Positions 45,483 to 56,580 of a stretch of DNA of 64,000 nucleotides are shown here, in pieces. Numbering within the stretch: position 1 is the stretch's first letter; each line of letters begins with the position of its first letter. Position numbers and translations under genes: made by a program. The stretch comes from Bidens hawaiensis (lineage: Eukaryota > Streptophyta > Magnoliopsida > Asterales > Asteraceae), in the NCBI GenBank assembly GCA_021521415.1, contig JAIQDT010003842.1:62001-126000 (forward strand). The letters are read 5' to 3'. The notes beneath the pieces were generated by a model. That model made no database searches. It was not told the origin of the DNA and worked only from the letters and a program-made list of their open reading frames with translations.

Positions 45483-46093
45483 TGATCGATGTCGAAAGGT
45501 AAATCAAAAACATTTATAAAATACCTTTACTAGCTAGGGCAAGTAAGGTGTCGAATCCACAGTGAATCAGTGGAAAGTGCTACTATAGTTCATTGTTCAC
45601 TAATTAATAAAACTAAGCGTACAAACGATGTCAAGCAGTTTAAAAGGTTTGTTAAGTGAAAACACTATTAAATTGAATTGCAAACAATTATGGAAAACGG
45701 TAACTAATCTCCAGGTTTCAGGTTATGAAGTAAGTTGGATAGATAATTAAACCTATTGGATTATAATATTTGTTTTAATCAATAAATCAAAAGACTACGG
45801 TCATCAGCCACTGCTTTACGGTGACAGCCCCCTTGCACTGTTTTGCCCATAACTTCTTCGTTATAGCTCCGTTTTATGCACCGTTTTTTGACACGTCTTC
45901 GTCTTCAAATTTTCTATCATTCCATGCAATAAAATCTTTATTTCAACTCCATCTCATATACGCCACTTTAGCTCCTTTAAGCTCCGCTCACCTGTAAATG
46001 TAAAACCACTCAAAGTAATCGTGTCCAAGACATATAAACACATAAAATACACGATATAACTTACTTAACACACATTATTTCACCAACACATCA
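45483..46093 (-). repeat. Athila-like 5' LTR with 557-bp internal deletion (611 bp)
   Basis: Matches the 3' LTR at both ends. The deletion joins the CTA at 32334-32336 of the full LTR to the CTA at 32891-32893, leaving a single CTA, and removes most of the palindrome cluster. Confidence 0.93.
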
Positions 46094-47123
46094 ATTGCAA
46101 CACAACATATCAGTATATTACTGAGCTAAATTTAAATTGAAATTGTACTCTTACTCATCAAAAAATTTAATGTAAAATAGCCTTTTAATAGTCTAGCGTG
46201 GGGGCTAGCTCTTTGGTAGAAATATGTCTGTTGGACGAAATGTCCTATTTTCAAACCTGGGCAATAATGTAATTTATATATACTGATGTAATAGTATAAC
46301 AGTATAAAATTTTCCGTTAAAAAAACCTAATCTTCCATTTAATTCCTTCACAACGATGAATCAAATAGTTTACAAATGAAAAGAGTTTTATATATTAAAT
46401 AGTTTATCATGCATTTTGTGACCATGTTCTCACAACTTCCCTCGTCGATGATAATAGTATAAGCTTCACCTTTGACGTACACATTGTGTGAAAAATGTTA
46501 TTCCATAGCCGCATAGTTTCATCCATGAGTGTTGTAGTGGCGCGCTCAAAGCTCATTATACCTCCTCCTCCTCCTCCTTCTCCTTTGTATTATACTTAGG
46601 TATGGTGTCTTCTGTGAGGGTGACTAGATATTTGTTTGGGCTATCGCGGGCCCATGACACTTAAAACATCTAGTTATCTGTTAACTAGTGGGTGAACTGG
46701 TAGATCAACCCGAGGGATCAACTTTGATTGGACTAAGTTGGTTCCCATGTGAAAATGTCGAGGGCACACAAGAGTTCTCGACTTTTATTGGGCTGAGTTT
46801 ACGATGTGAGCTCCTCGTTCTAGCTTTGAGTTGTTTCTCCACCTTAGTGCTAGCATGCAAACATCGTTAAAAGTCCAATATGGTTGGAGTTGGATCGCAT
46901 CAGAGATGTCATTTCGTAATACCCCCAAAATCCGAGTGCTTGCTTACTCCTCATCTTTGTCAGCCCCGCACATCATTCTAAACTTGTCAAATTCAGCATT
47001 CTCAACGGTGTTCATTGAAATAAGTTATGGAGATCTAAAAAAGCTTCTCTATGGTAATCTATTGGTAAAAAGTTTTCACGTACTTTTTTTTTTCATTTTC
47101 TTCCAAGACTTATACTTTTGACC
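46094..47123. other. Intergenic, no supported gene
   Basis: It contains a (CCT)n-like microsatellite at about 46560-46583 and a T-rich run near 47087. Frames of up to 96 codons occur, but they have no recognisable content. Confidence 0.5.
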
Positions 47124-47590
47124 TCACCTCTAGAGCCCTTTTCTTATGTGATCCCACCACAAGGAAGCATGTTTACACAATCTAATAGCAACGATTTTTA
47201 CCTTTGTATTTGTCAAGATGTTTGAGATCAACGATGGGTTCCACGCTACCGAGTCAATCAATAATTCGTTAGGGTGTATCCGACCATGGAACTCCGGGAC
47301 TTCCATTGCCATCCCCATATTACGAAGGGGATCAATCATAATCATAGTGTTCTTGGTGTTGACAAATAGTCTTACGGTCTTCATTCCCATCATTCCAGAT
47401 AATAGAATCGGTTTATGTTTCCTTATAGACCATAGTATTCTTCATGTTGCAATTTCAGGTCCAAACCTGTTGCGCAACTTTGCAATCTCTGTGATATCAC
47501 GTTGGTCCCTTCCTTCATCCTTGTTGGGCGTATCCATGAAGTATGCATTCACGTCCTTCCATTGAATCTTCGTTGGTTTTTAATACCAAC
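47124..47590 (-). pseudogene. Relic of a gypsy gag N-terminal region
   Basis: The minus strand reads MEVPEFHGRIHPNELLIDSV...KVKIVAIRLCKHASLWWDHI, the capsid start of plant gypsy gag proteins (usual form: PEF-GRI-P--F-DWL ... VKLVAIKLRK-ASLWWE). Upstream on minus are broken pieces and a worn ttggtattaaaaacc at about 47577-47592 that may be the old primer site. No pol follows; the downstream part is deleted. Confidence 0.65.
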
Positions 47591-49223
47591 TGATGTAGTT
47601 TTCTTATCAATCAAGTTGGATCAATAATCAATACTAGAAGGTTAAAACTTTGAAACTCTTAAATCAAAACTAATCAACCAAGTTCTCTGTTCTCAAAACC
47701 AAACATTATAAACTATCTAGATCCTAGAAGGCAGCCAACAACTTAAAAAGATAATTGATAATTATCAGAATAGTCATTTAGACCAATCTCTTTCTAACTT
47801 TAGCCATGATTTTCACATAATACCCAAAATAGTCATCCTAATCCGTCGGATTCGACAGAAGCATATCACCCGCCAACGAAACACAACGACCTCTAAAATC
47901 TCGCCATGTGTCTACATGTTTTTGTCATCCAACGAAACACAAAGCTGTTTCATCGTCCGATGAAACTTGTGTCATCTCCTTAACTAACCTCCATCTCTAC
48001 CTCTTATTTCTCCACAAAATCAAGCAAATCTATAGTGTGACTCGCTTAGTTTTTCGAGAAGATCACAACTGTAGTGTTTGTTTTCCACGAATCACATATG
48101 TTTTTAAGAAATCCGTGCAAGAAAGTGACAAACCCTTGATTTCAATTTAGAAAAATCCTTTTAAAGGATTAAACTGTCGGAGCCAATAGAAGCAGCCTCC
48201 TGCATCGTAGGCCCGGCGGTTTAACATTTTATCAGATCTTCCCCTCTTCTATCGAAGCCTACAAAGCAAATGGACATGTGGCAATTTGTTACAGGCTACA
48301 GGCTACCGTGTTCTGTCACTTCCGTCAGAGGGTATTATGCTTCTATCAGATCCAACGAAGATGATGCGTATTTTGGGTATTTTTTTCAAAATCATAGACA
48401 AAGATGGAAATGGCTTGATTAAAATGGTATTTTGCGGATTTTCACTTTGATAAATACACCAAAAAAAGTCAAAAAAATATAAACTAAAGTTTTCAAATAA
48501 TAAAATACTTGATTTAATCTGCTTTAATCTCAATTGTTCTGGTCATGGGTCAAACAAGATCCAAGTTGTCATCCCCATGGCCTATATCGCAATGGCTTAC
48601 ATCTCTTTCTAGACTTATTAGACATTATGGTCTTTTTATCCTAACTTCACCCTACAAACAGGATCCAAGTTGTCATCCACGTTACCTACATCTCAATGGT
48701 TTATGTCTTTCTAGACTTACTAGACATTATGGTTTTTTTATCCTTACTCCACCCTACCTTTGTATAAGTAAACATATCTAAAATTTGACAAGATATACTT
48801 AGTTTTTAATATTTGAATATGACTAGAATATATTTAAGTAGACATTGAGATGTATTCACTTTGATCGGGAGAAGGTTATACACGGTTGAGTCCGAGTTCT
48901 TTATGTTCTTTCTTGTTTTCAAATTGTCGACATTTTTACAATTGATTCACCACGAGACCTCTTTGAATATTCCAGATTCGGTCTCAGCATTCCTTCTTAT
49001 GCTTCAACTTCGAGAATAGATAACAATGTAAATATACTTATTAATTTTGAATATTTGAATATAATCAAAAGATATTGTTGAAATTTTTTCTAGTCTATAG
49101 AAATTAGGCACCTTTGACTTATAAAGTGGATCGAAGAAATAATGATGAATGACACCATTCCATTAATATCAATCATGCCCAATATCTGGCACCAGTCACT
49201 GATAATAGAAACCTTCCATTATG
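47591..49223. other. Intergenic or LTR-derived DNA, no gene
   Basis: The part just right of 47591 may be the old LTR of the gag relic, but I cannot find its partner. The only clear structure is the 104-bp duplication at 48558. Confidence 0.45.
48558..48765 (+). repeat. Two tandem copies of a 104-bp unit
   Basis: Copies start at 48558 and 48662 with gatccaagttgtcatcc, and both carry gtctttctagacttA-type text followed by ttagacattatgg and caccctac. Confidence 0.85.
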
Positions 49224-49870
49224 TGTAGGTCCCAAAACCGGGTCCGACAACGAACGGCTTTGTTCTTGATAAACGCTCGAGACAGGTGCGGTGAAATCAA
49301 ATGACTGAACAAAATAATATAACGATAAAATAATAGAAACAATCTCGTTATCGGTTAAAAGATTTAATATAAACGAATGAACCGACCCCACCCAAGGTGA
49401 GCTTCCCTTGGGTGGGTGAAAACACCATACAAAACACACACATGAAGAAAGACAACATGTCCTATTTATAGCTAAACTAAAACATTCTAGAAGCATTCTT
49501 CCCGTTAAAGGTAAACGCGTACCCGAAGTTCTCGTCTTGTGTCCGTCTTTCTCGCAACACATTAATTGTTAACTTGACCATAAATATATATATAACGGGT
49601 TTCGTACTTTGATATCGCAAGTCACATTTTGGCCTTACAATCACCCCCTTGACTTGTGATCTCAAAACTTTGTCGAACCGTGTCTCTCATTTTCGCAAAT
49701 CAACCCGATAACCGAAGCTTCTTCAATCACCCCTTCAAGGTATGATCCACCTAATTCATTCATGAAGACGTTCTCGCTTCTTTATCCATCTCGGATCTTA
49801 AGCAATATAGGTTCAGAAGAGCTTGACGAAATACCGGGGTTAACGATCAAATGGCAAAGCTTATTGTTTC
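49224..49870 (-). repeat. LTR block A of the coding-poor element
   Basis: Carries an 11-bp perfect stem CCCACCCAAGG/CCTTGGGTGGG (49387-49397 and 49406-49416, 8-nt loop). The right end is estimated from where similarity to block B fades. Confidence 0.6.
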
Positions 49871-51058
49871 GTTCGAAGTTCACCTTTCGGATCCAACTCT
49901 CTCGAACGCCTTAGAAATAACAAGCCTTGAACACGGTTAAGCAAGACGAAAAACCCGAACAAATTTTGACTTTCTTCAGTTTGGTCAACCCGAACATAAG
50001 TAAACGACTTACTCGGCCCAAAAATATTTTCAAAAACTTCGTTCCATTCATGTTAAAAATAATTACCTTTGTTGGCCCAAAACATTTTTAAAAAAAATGA
50101 GGCCCGACTCCATTCAAGCCCACACCAATATTTGTGAGAATGAAAATTCTCATCTTGGGAACCCTAGCCACACCTCATCATCTGCCATTCTCCATGTGCC
50201 ATTCTTCTCATCAACATACAATCCCAGCAGCCATCTAAGATCACCTCACCAGAAAACACGTCGGAGCTCCGGCACCGTCCATCATCTTCTCTAAAATCTG
50301 TCATCTACAACTCACATGATACACAAAGAGGTAACTGGCCATAACCTACTGGAAAACGTATTCCGGCCATCTCAAATCATCACCGTCGGGCATCCATCAT
50401 CCAACACCGCTGCCTCACTCACACACCAAATATAATCTCTGCAGCCACCGCCGTCCACAACCACTGGCGTCGTTTCTAGCCGGATCTTCGGAAGCCATCG
50501 TGGTGGCCGGAAACACGTTCACCAGAAAACGAGATCCGGTAAACCACCTTCAAACCCCGCCACCCTTGTCCATCATTTATTCCGGTGAACAATTCGTCCA
50601 CTCGTTCACCGACTGTCATAAACCAACATGCTTTTTTTTTGTACCAACCTTGTCGAAACCACCACGGTTATAAGAAGCCCTAGCCGCCACACATCTTCTA
50701 CCCTTAAACACATCTTCTCAGCTGCCTCTGGCTCACCATACACCCAAATACCGACCTCCTTGAACAAACAGAGATAACCGACACTCATGTCGGAGTTTGA
50801 TTTTTACATCTTCAACCTCGGAATTGTCGCCGGAAAGGACTGTATGATCGCCGGAATTTCGGCGTATGGCGGAACGGTTCCCAAAACGCCCAGTTCTGGC
50901 ACTTGTAGATCCCAAACATCCCGATCTACAAGGAGAAGCTTCAAACACACGTATTTCCCACTTTATCTTCAAAACTTCAACGGAATTAACGTCTCGGTTC
51001 GGGTAATAGCGGAAATAGAACCCGAATATCAAGAACAAAGTTGAATCAGTTGATTCAA

Positions 51059-51074
51059 ACCCGCTCTGATACCA
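51059..51074 (-). other. Primer-binding site of the coding-poor element
   Basis: The minus strand reads tggtatcagagcgggt, two bases from the LTR end: tRNA-Met type. Confidence 0.75.
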
Positions 51075-51076
51075 AT

Positions 51077-51748
51077 TGTAGGTCCCGAAACCGAATCCGA
51101 CAACTAACGGCTTTGTTCTTGATAAGTGCTCGAGACGGGTGCGGTAAATCAAACGACCGAACACAAATAATATAAAGATAAAATAAGTGAACGATCTCGT
51201 TGTCGGTTAAAGATTCGACATATTCATAAACGAACCGACCCACCCAAGGTGAGCTCCCCTTGGGTGGATGACTTACACCATGGAAAACACACACATACAT
51301 ATGACAACATATAACATATATATAGCAAAATAAAAACATAATCTAGAAGCTTTTTTCCTGTTGAAGCTAAACGCACGCCCGAAGATCTCGTCTCGTGTCC
51401 GTATTTCTCGCCAACATTAATTATTATATTGACCGTGAATAAATAATGGGTTTCATAATTTGATATCGCAAGTCACAAATATTGGCCTTACAATCACCCC
51501 CTTGACTTGTGATATCAAAACTTTGTCTCACCGTGTCTTGCATCTTCACAAGTCACCCATAAATCAAAGCCTCTTCGTTTCAATTCACCCCGTCAAGTTA
51601 TGACCCACCTATATTTAATGTTGAAGTAGTTCTCGCTTATATATAGGCATGAGATTAGCTCGAATTTCCACAAATCAATCTCGAATTACCGACTTCATCG
51701 ATCAAATGAACAAAACTTATTATTATTATTTATTTTTTTAACAAAACT
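51077..51748 (-). repeat. LTR block B of the coding-poor element
   Basis: Same start (TGTAGGTCCC) and order as block A, with many substitutions. It keeps the stem CCACCCAAGG/CCTTGGGTGG (51240-51249 and 51258-51267). Confidence 0.6.
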
Positions 51749-51786
51749 TTATGTTATTAAATGCTTAACAAAAGTTGGATGTTACA
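51749..51786 (-). repeat. Start of a chromovirus 3' LTR, cut by the coding-poor element
   Basis: On minus, after the purine-rich ttttaaggagggtagact, the sequence starts TGTAACATCC, the usual chromovirus LTR opening. It runs only about 38 bp before the next element begins. The insertion order is inferred. Confidence 0.45.
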
Positions 51787-51830
51787 AGTCTACCCTCCTT
51801 AAAAGAGGTTTCGTCCCCGAAACCTAACTA

Positions 51831-52440
51831 TTACTTAAACAAATTAAGGTAAAACTTGTGCATTTCTTCTTCAACTTCCCAAGTAGCATCCGATCCCTTA
51901 CGGTGCTTCCATATCACCTTCACTAGGGGAATAACCTTATGACGAAGCTGCTTCTCCTTGCGGTCGACTATTTCAATGGGCTGCTCGACATAATTCAATT
52001 GCTCGTCCACCTCGATGTCCAGCAATGGCACATGGGATGTGTCGTCAGCTAGACATTTTCTCAAGTGAGAAACATGAAAGGTAGAGTGGATTCCTTCCAT
52101 CTCATCAGGTAGATCAAGCTTGTAAGCCACTTCACCCACTTGGGCCATGATCTTGAACGGTCCTATGTACCTTGGACTCAGCTTTCCCCTTTTTCTAAAA
52201 CGAATAATCCCCTTCCAAGGTGAGACTTTAAGAATCACATGGTCTCCAACATCAAACTCAATGGGCCGTCTCCGCTTATCCGCATATGACTTTTGACGGT
52301 CTTGAGCGGCTTTCATCTTGCCTTGATCTGATCGAATCTTGAGGAGGTTTCTTGCACAACTTCCAGACTACCAATCTTCTTCCGACCAATTTCCCCCAAA
52401 CAAATAGGAGTTCTACAACGTCTACCATACAACACCAATC
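51831..52440 (-). pseudogene. 3' end of a chromovirus pol: integrase C-terminus and chromodomain
   Basis: The minus-strand frame 52316-51831 reads [21 protein letters not shown], the GPFKIMAQVGEVAYKL block, [11 protein letters not shown], and a chromodomain ([20 protein letters not shown]...VIWKHRKGSDATWEVEEEM). A further segment to about 52440 carries GRRCRTPICLGEIGRKKIG in a shifted frame. It closely resembles the pol end of the element at 33648-42745 but is on the other strand and truncated. No RT or integrase core follows upstream. Confidence 0.88.
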
Positions 52441-52658
52441 TCCTTCTGACCAATTTCCACCAACTTTCACCAATCTCCATAACCTTTTTTCTAACTCTTC
52501 ACAACTTAAATAAAAAGTTTCTCTCGCATTTCTCCTTTTTCTCTCTTTTACATAAACAAACTAAGATTCGAGATCCGAGTGTCGTTGGTGATTTCCGCTA
52601 ACTAACAACACGGATTGATCCGAGTCAAGTCTTGAGATCCATTTAGAGGACCTACAAG

Positions 52659-52670
52659 TGGTATCAGAGC
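52659..52670 (+). other. Copia-3 primer-binding site (tRNA-Met)
   Basis: tggtatcagagc two bases after the LTR end at 52656. The LTR itself is visible only from about 52470. Confidence 0.85.
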
Positions 52671-52955
52671 TTTCGGCTCAACTTTTTGTGGTTTTCGGGT
52701 CAAACTTTTCGGGTTTTGATCTTAGTTTTTGTTGGATTTGAGGTTGATTTCGTGTTACTCATCTATTTTGGAGTCCCTTACACCTCAGAAACATACGAGA
52801 ATCACTAAATCTAAGTTTTTAGTATTTTAAGTTTTTGTGTCTGAGCTTAGATTCGGTTTAAAACTCAGATCTAGGCCAATTTATTGATTTTTAGACTAAA
52901 GTCTTTTTGACTTTTTGGAAGTTTGGGTGTTATATTCTCAAAAAAAAAATCGCAT

Positions 52956-53176
52956 CGGGTACTGTAGCAGTCGCTTCCGAGGTACTATAGCAATCGCTGG
53001 GGGGTACTGTAGCAATCGCTTCGCACGGGGGATACTGTAGCAACCGCTTCACTTCGCACGGGTACTGTAGCAATCGCTTTGCATCAGGTACTGTAGCAAC
53101 TCATGCGAAACACTGTAGCGACTCGGTACTGTAGCAACTCATGCGAATTACTGTTGCAACTCGGTACTATAGCAAA
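52956..53176 (+). repeat. Array of GGTACTGTAGCAATCGC motifs in the Copia-3 leader
   Basis: About ten irregular copies in 220 bp, for example ggtactgtagcagtcgc, ggtactatagcaatcgc, gatactgtagcaaccgc and gtactgtagcaactcatgcg, at spacings of about 16-30 nt. They lie between the primer site and the gag start. Confidence 0.88.
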
Positions 53177-53234
53177 AAAAAAAACTTAAATTTTTGTTCT
53201 CTTTCTAAAAAAAAATCTAATTGATTTAAAAAAA

Positions 53235-55272
53235 ATGTCTTACGAATCTAAGCTTGGAGGAAATCTGGATATGGGAGAAAGCCGAAAGGAAATATTAAAA
53301 AGAGAATTCGACAAGTTTACACATATTAAAGGAGAATCGGTTTCCTCTCTCATCAAAAGATTTGAGTCACTCGTCACCAAAATGAGAAGTGTCGGTATCA
53401 TCAATGGTTTGTTTCAGATCAACATGAAGCTGTTGAATTCACTGCCTTATACATGGAGCATCAATGTGGTTACCATCAAAAGAACCACAAATCTGTATAC
53501 CATGATACTCTCAGAGTTGGCTTCTACCATCAATCTTTTGAATTAATGGAAGATAAGCTCCAAATGAACAATCAGTCCAAAGAAAATAAAGTTGGAACAA
53601 GTAATAAAGTTGGGACAAGTGCTGCCGGTAAATGTAGTCATGCATGTCCTATCATTCCCGACACATCACCAGCTGATGAGGTAAATCACAATCTTTGTTC
53701 TCAAGCATGCATCAACAAAGTCAAATACTATAGATATCATCAAGACGAAGTTTTGAAAGAAAATGCAAAACTTCGTCAGTTAAATGCTGAATATGTAAAA
53801 GCTGACAAGATCTACGTTGAAAAGATTAAAACTCATCACGATGATGTAGCTAATCTTAGACTTGAAATTTTTTGAGAAAAGCATAATGTGATTTATTATA
53901 AAGACATAATTAATGATTTAAAAGAAGAAATTAAGAAATTAAAACTCGAAGTTTCTGATAAGAAAGAAAAGGAAAAACAAGTCGAAAGATTTGAGGCATC
54001 ATCTGAGAAGTTAGATGATCTTATTGGAGCCCAGATAAGTGCTAAAGTTAAAGCGGGGTTAGGGTACGATTACACTGCCGTACCACCACCATTCAATGAT
54101 AACTACACCAGTTTGCCCCACTTTAGCTATAATACTTTTCCAGAGGAAGAAATGGAATACGGGGTTGGTAGAATACCAAAGCCTGTGAAATTTGTTCCTG
54201 CTGCCTCTCAAACTGCTGCTCCAGTCCCATCATCTGATAAATCTGACATCAATGTGTCTTGTGTAGCAGCTGGTGACGTAAATGGTGGTGAATGTGGGAC
54301 GGTTAACCTGGGTTGTAAGCTAAAAAGAAAGTTAGAACCACGTTTTGAATCATGTTTGGATCTAACCAAAACTATTAACAATCCAGTTTGTAATAAAGTT
54401 TGTGAATCCATGTTGGGAAGTTTAAAGTCAGGGTCAAATTATGTATTTTGTGAAAATTCAAGTGATGATAGTTGTACAAACGTTTGCAATGAAAATGAAT
54501 GTTCTTCTTCTGACTCAGATTATGAAACCGTTTGTGATGAAATTTTTGTTGAAAAATGTGTCAACGAAAGGAGGCCTGTTGAGGTGAACATATCAAGTTG
54601 TTCATCATCAAGTTGTGAGACTGAGGATAATTCAAGTAAAAGCAAAGTTTTGAAAATGAAAAGACAAGTACTTCTTGTAAATATGTTCCACCAAATAAAC
54701 GATCATTTTCTCAAACAACCAATCAATCAAGAGATCCTCAGTCATACAACTTCTGTGACAAAAACTACTATGGTCATTATCAACAAAAATTTGTTGATCC
54801 ATATTACACAAATGTGTTTTATAATCATGTTCCTTTCCAGGGATCACCTTTCCCACCACACCAACCACATTATAGTTCAGACGAGTTCTATGGCACTCCT
54901 AGGAGAAAGTGTTGTTTTGTGTGTGGTCACTCTTCTCACCTTGCAATACATTGAAAGCAATGGTTCAAGCAACAGTTTGATATTCAAAGGCGGCTTAGTC
55001 AGTCCCCAAAAAGAGCTTTTAGTAGCCCTGATTCAAGGACTGATCAAGCTGATAGTGAACCTAGTGAAATAGATGTGAGATCCAAAGTCAATAAAGTAAA
55101 ACACAAAAAGAAACCTTTTTGGAAAACCAAGAAGGATAAAATCAAAAAGGATCCTAAGACTGTAAAGTTTGAGGATTCACCAAAAACAGTTTCAAAAGCA
55201 AGAAAAGAGAAGTCCAAAATTGCCAAAATCAAGGAACAAGTTTTTGCTTGGATTCCTAGGGACCGCTCTTAA
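53235..55272 (+). pseudogene. Copia-3 gag, multiply interrupted
   Basis: The capsid remainder begins MSYESKLGGNLDMGES and runs REFDKFTHIKGESVSSLIKRF, with the first part of the domain missing. A frame change near 53450-53550, a TGA at 53873 and another frame change near 54655 follow. The middle is a Lys/Glu coiled coil (INDLKEEIKKLKLEVSDKKE) and VPPPFNDNYT. The zinc knuckle CCFVCGHSSHLAIH loses its last Cys to a TGA at 54952. It ends in a Lys-rich basic tail (KVKHKKKPFWKTKKDKIKKD). No function expected. Confidence 0.85.
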
Positions 55273-55436
55273 TCAAGTGAGGCTCCAACAAGAAATAAAT
55301 GGTTTTCAGGAAATAAAATCAAGTTTGGTCGATTTACGGTTGACCTTCCCAGGACAAAAGTATCCCGGGAACCCATGTCTATTTGAAAGCTTAGTGCATG
55401 CAGGGTCAATCAAGGAGGACTATCAATAGTATTAGG

Positions 55437-55575
55437 TACTTAGATAGTGATTGCACCCGGCATATGATGGGAGATGAACCCTTGCTATTTGATGCTAAAC
55501 CATTCGATGGCGGATTCGAGTCTTTCATAAGCGACATAGGAGGACAAACTGCAAAGAAGGGAAGCCCTGTTTAAA
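55437..55575 (+). pseudogene. Copia-3 protease stub
   Basis: YLDSDCTRHMMGDEPLLFDA matches the copia protease start (usual form W-DSG-S-HMTGD). The catalytic Asp-Ser-Gly is Asp-Ser-Asp here, an inactivating change, and the frame stops at 55575. A 17-nt string gaagcc.tgtttaaatg is repeated 99 bp apart (55561 and 55660) just before the next element. Confidence 0.7.
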
Positions 55576-56471
55576 TGGTTCAACAACAACTTTCGAGCGT
55601 TTCTCAACTAACCTCGTCCATCTACTTCTCTCAAGTGATGGATCCAGCATCAGCTGTTGGAAGCCTTGTTTAAATGCTTCACACCCCAATTCAGGACCTA
55701 TAAGTGTGACCATCAGTCGGTACCTGTGTTTGTAAATATATCAGAGTAGCGGGTTTGTTTTAGCGGAAGACTTTAAATATTAAAATATTAATTTACATTA
55801 TCAAAATTACTCGGGAATTAAACACCCGAGTTTTAGTTTTACAAAATCATAATATTAATTATACAAGGATTTATATTTATCAAAAACGAGCCTTGCATAC
55901 CATCTATAGTCATCTAGTTACCTGCATAGGTGGGAAAAACACGTCAGCTACAGGCTGAAACGTTGACACGATAAAATATTTATAACAGTCGTTAAATACA
56001 AACATAGTTTTCTGTTTCACAATCTCAGCAGGAACGCCTGTCCATTCCCGGGATTTGTACCACTGCCCTACACACACAATTCAAAGGTTCCCCGAGTATA
56101 TAGCCGCTGTTCGGAGACAACCTTCCCCTAGGCTATATAACCCTGTTGGAGAACCAGTTATGACTGACTTGGTTTTGTATGCCAATTATCAGTTATGTTT
56201 GGATCCAGACACATGTGTATTCAGTCTGAGTTGCTTTTTATTCTCTATTTTGTATTATAACGATTTTAGAGATTATATCTCATGCAAACATATATCAGAC
56301 TCTTTGTAATAAACAACCAGTCTATTACAAGAGTAAAAATCAGTTCAGACAGTAAAAAGGTTAAGGTGTTCCTTATATTATCAGTAGGAAATATAGACCT
56401 CCTTGGCTTCAGTATGCTATTAACCTATATTCATAATAGGTATGCATAAGTACCTAGTTGGTATAATTCAG

Positions 56472-56580
56472 CAGACTTTAAGTCTGTTACAGTTTCAGCA
56501 GACTTGAGGTCTGATCAGCAGACTTGAAGTCTGATTCAGTTCAGCAGACTCGAGGTCTGATCAGCAAACTCTTAGGTCTG
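56472..56580 (-). repeat. Array of CAGACTT-N-AAGTCTG palindromes
   Basis: Units at 56472-56486 and 56519-56533 are perfect 7-bp arms around one base. 56499-56513 has one mismatch, 56545-56559 two, and a fifth near 56565-56580 is worn. Spacing is about 20-27 nt. Confidence 0.9.

Larger units (their letters stand above)
32022..46093 (-). mobile_element. Athila-like non-autonomous Ty3/gypsy element, split by a chromovirus
   Basis: LTRs at 45483-46093 (5') and 32022-33189 (3') read on the minus strand, flanked by the direct repeat ATTGC (32017-32021 and 46094-46098). Next to the 5' LTR is a tRNA-Asp-type primer site, and near the end of the coding region is cgctgatcgggaggcaacccga, a conserved Athila-type string. 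The internal region is only about 3.2 kb once the nested chromovirus (33648-42745) is removed, with one gag-like frame and no pol. The element therefore moved with help from another copy. Older than the chromovirus it contains. Confidence 0.92.
49224..51748 (-). mobile_element. Coding-poor LTR element (LARD/TRIM-like), minus strand
   Basis: Two related terminal blocks (49224 to about 49870 and 51077 to about 51748) begin TGTAGGTCCC on the plus strand. The right-hand block is preceded on plus by cgctctgataccaat, i.e. the tRNA-Met primer site on minus, so the element reads right to left. The internal 1.2 kb has only short frames, none resembling gag or pol. A ttatg lies left of the element (49219-49223) and at 51749-51753, a possible target duplication, but the outer end at 51748 is not a clean CA. 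The blocks are visibly diverged, so the copy is old. Confidence 0.6.
52441..55580 (+). mobile_element. Copia-3, wrecked Ty1/copia element (5' LTR end to protease)
   Basis: An LTR end (...gaggacctaca, 52656), a tRNA-Met primer site, a leader with a short-motif array, a broken large gag and a protease stub, then nothing of integrase or RT. Both ends are truncated: by the chromovirus fragment on the left and the next element on the right. Gag shares the coiled coil then VPPPFN-NYT layout with Copia-2, so the two are distant relatives. Confidence 0.75.

Noticed and set aside
52956..53176. CRISPR-like array
   Set aside because: Plant retroelement context, irregular spacing, no unique spacers of constant length and motif variants throughout.
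56055..56309. 84-codon frame that reappears almost unchanged at 63667-63921
   Set aside because: Both are in LTR copies of the same element; conservation reflects LTR identity, not a gene.
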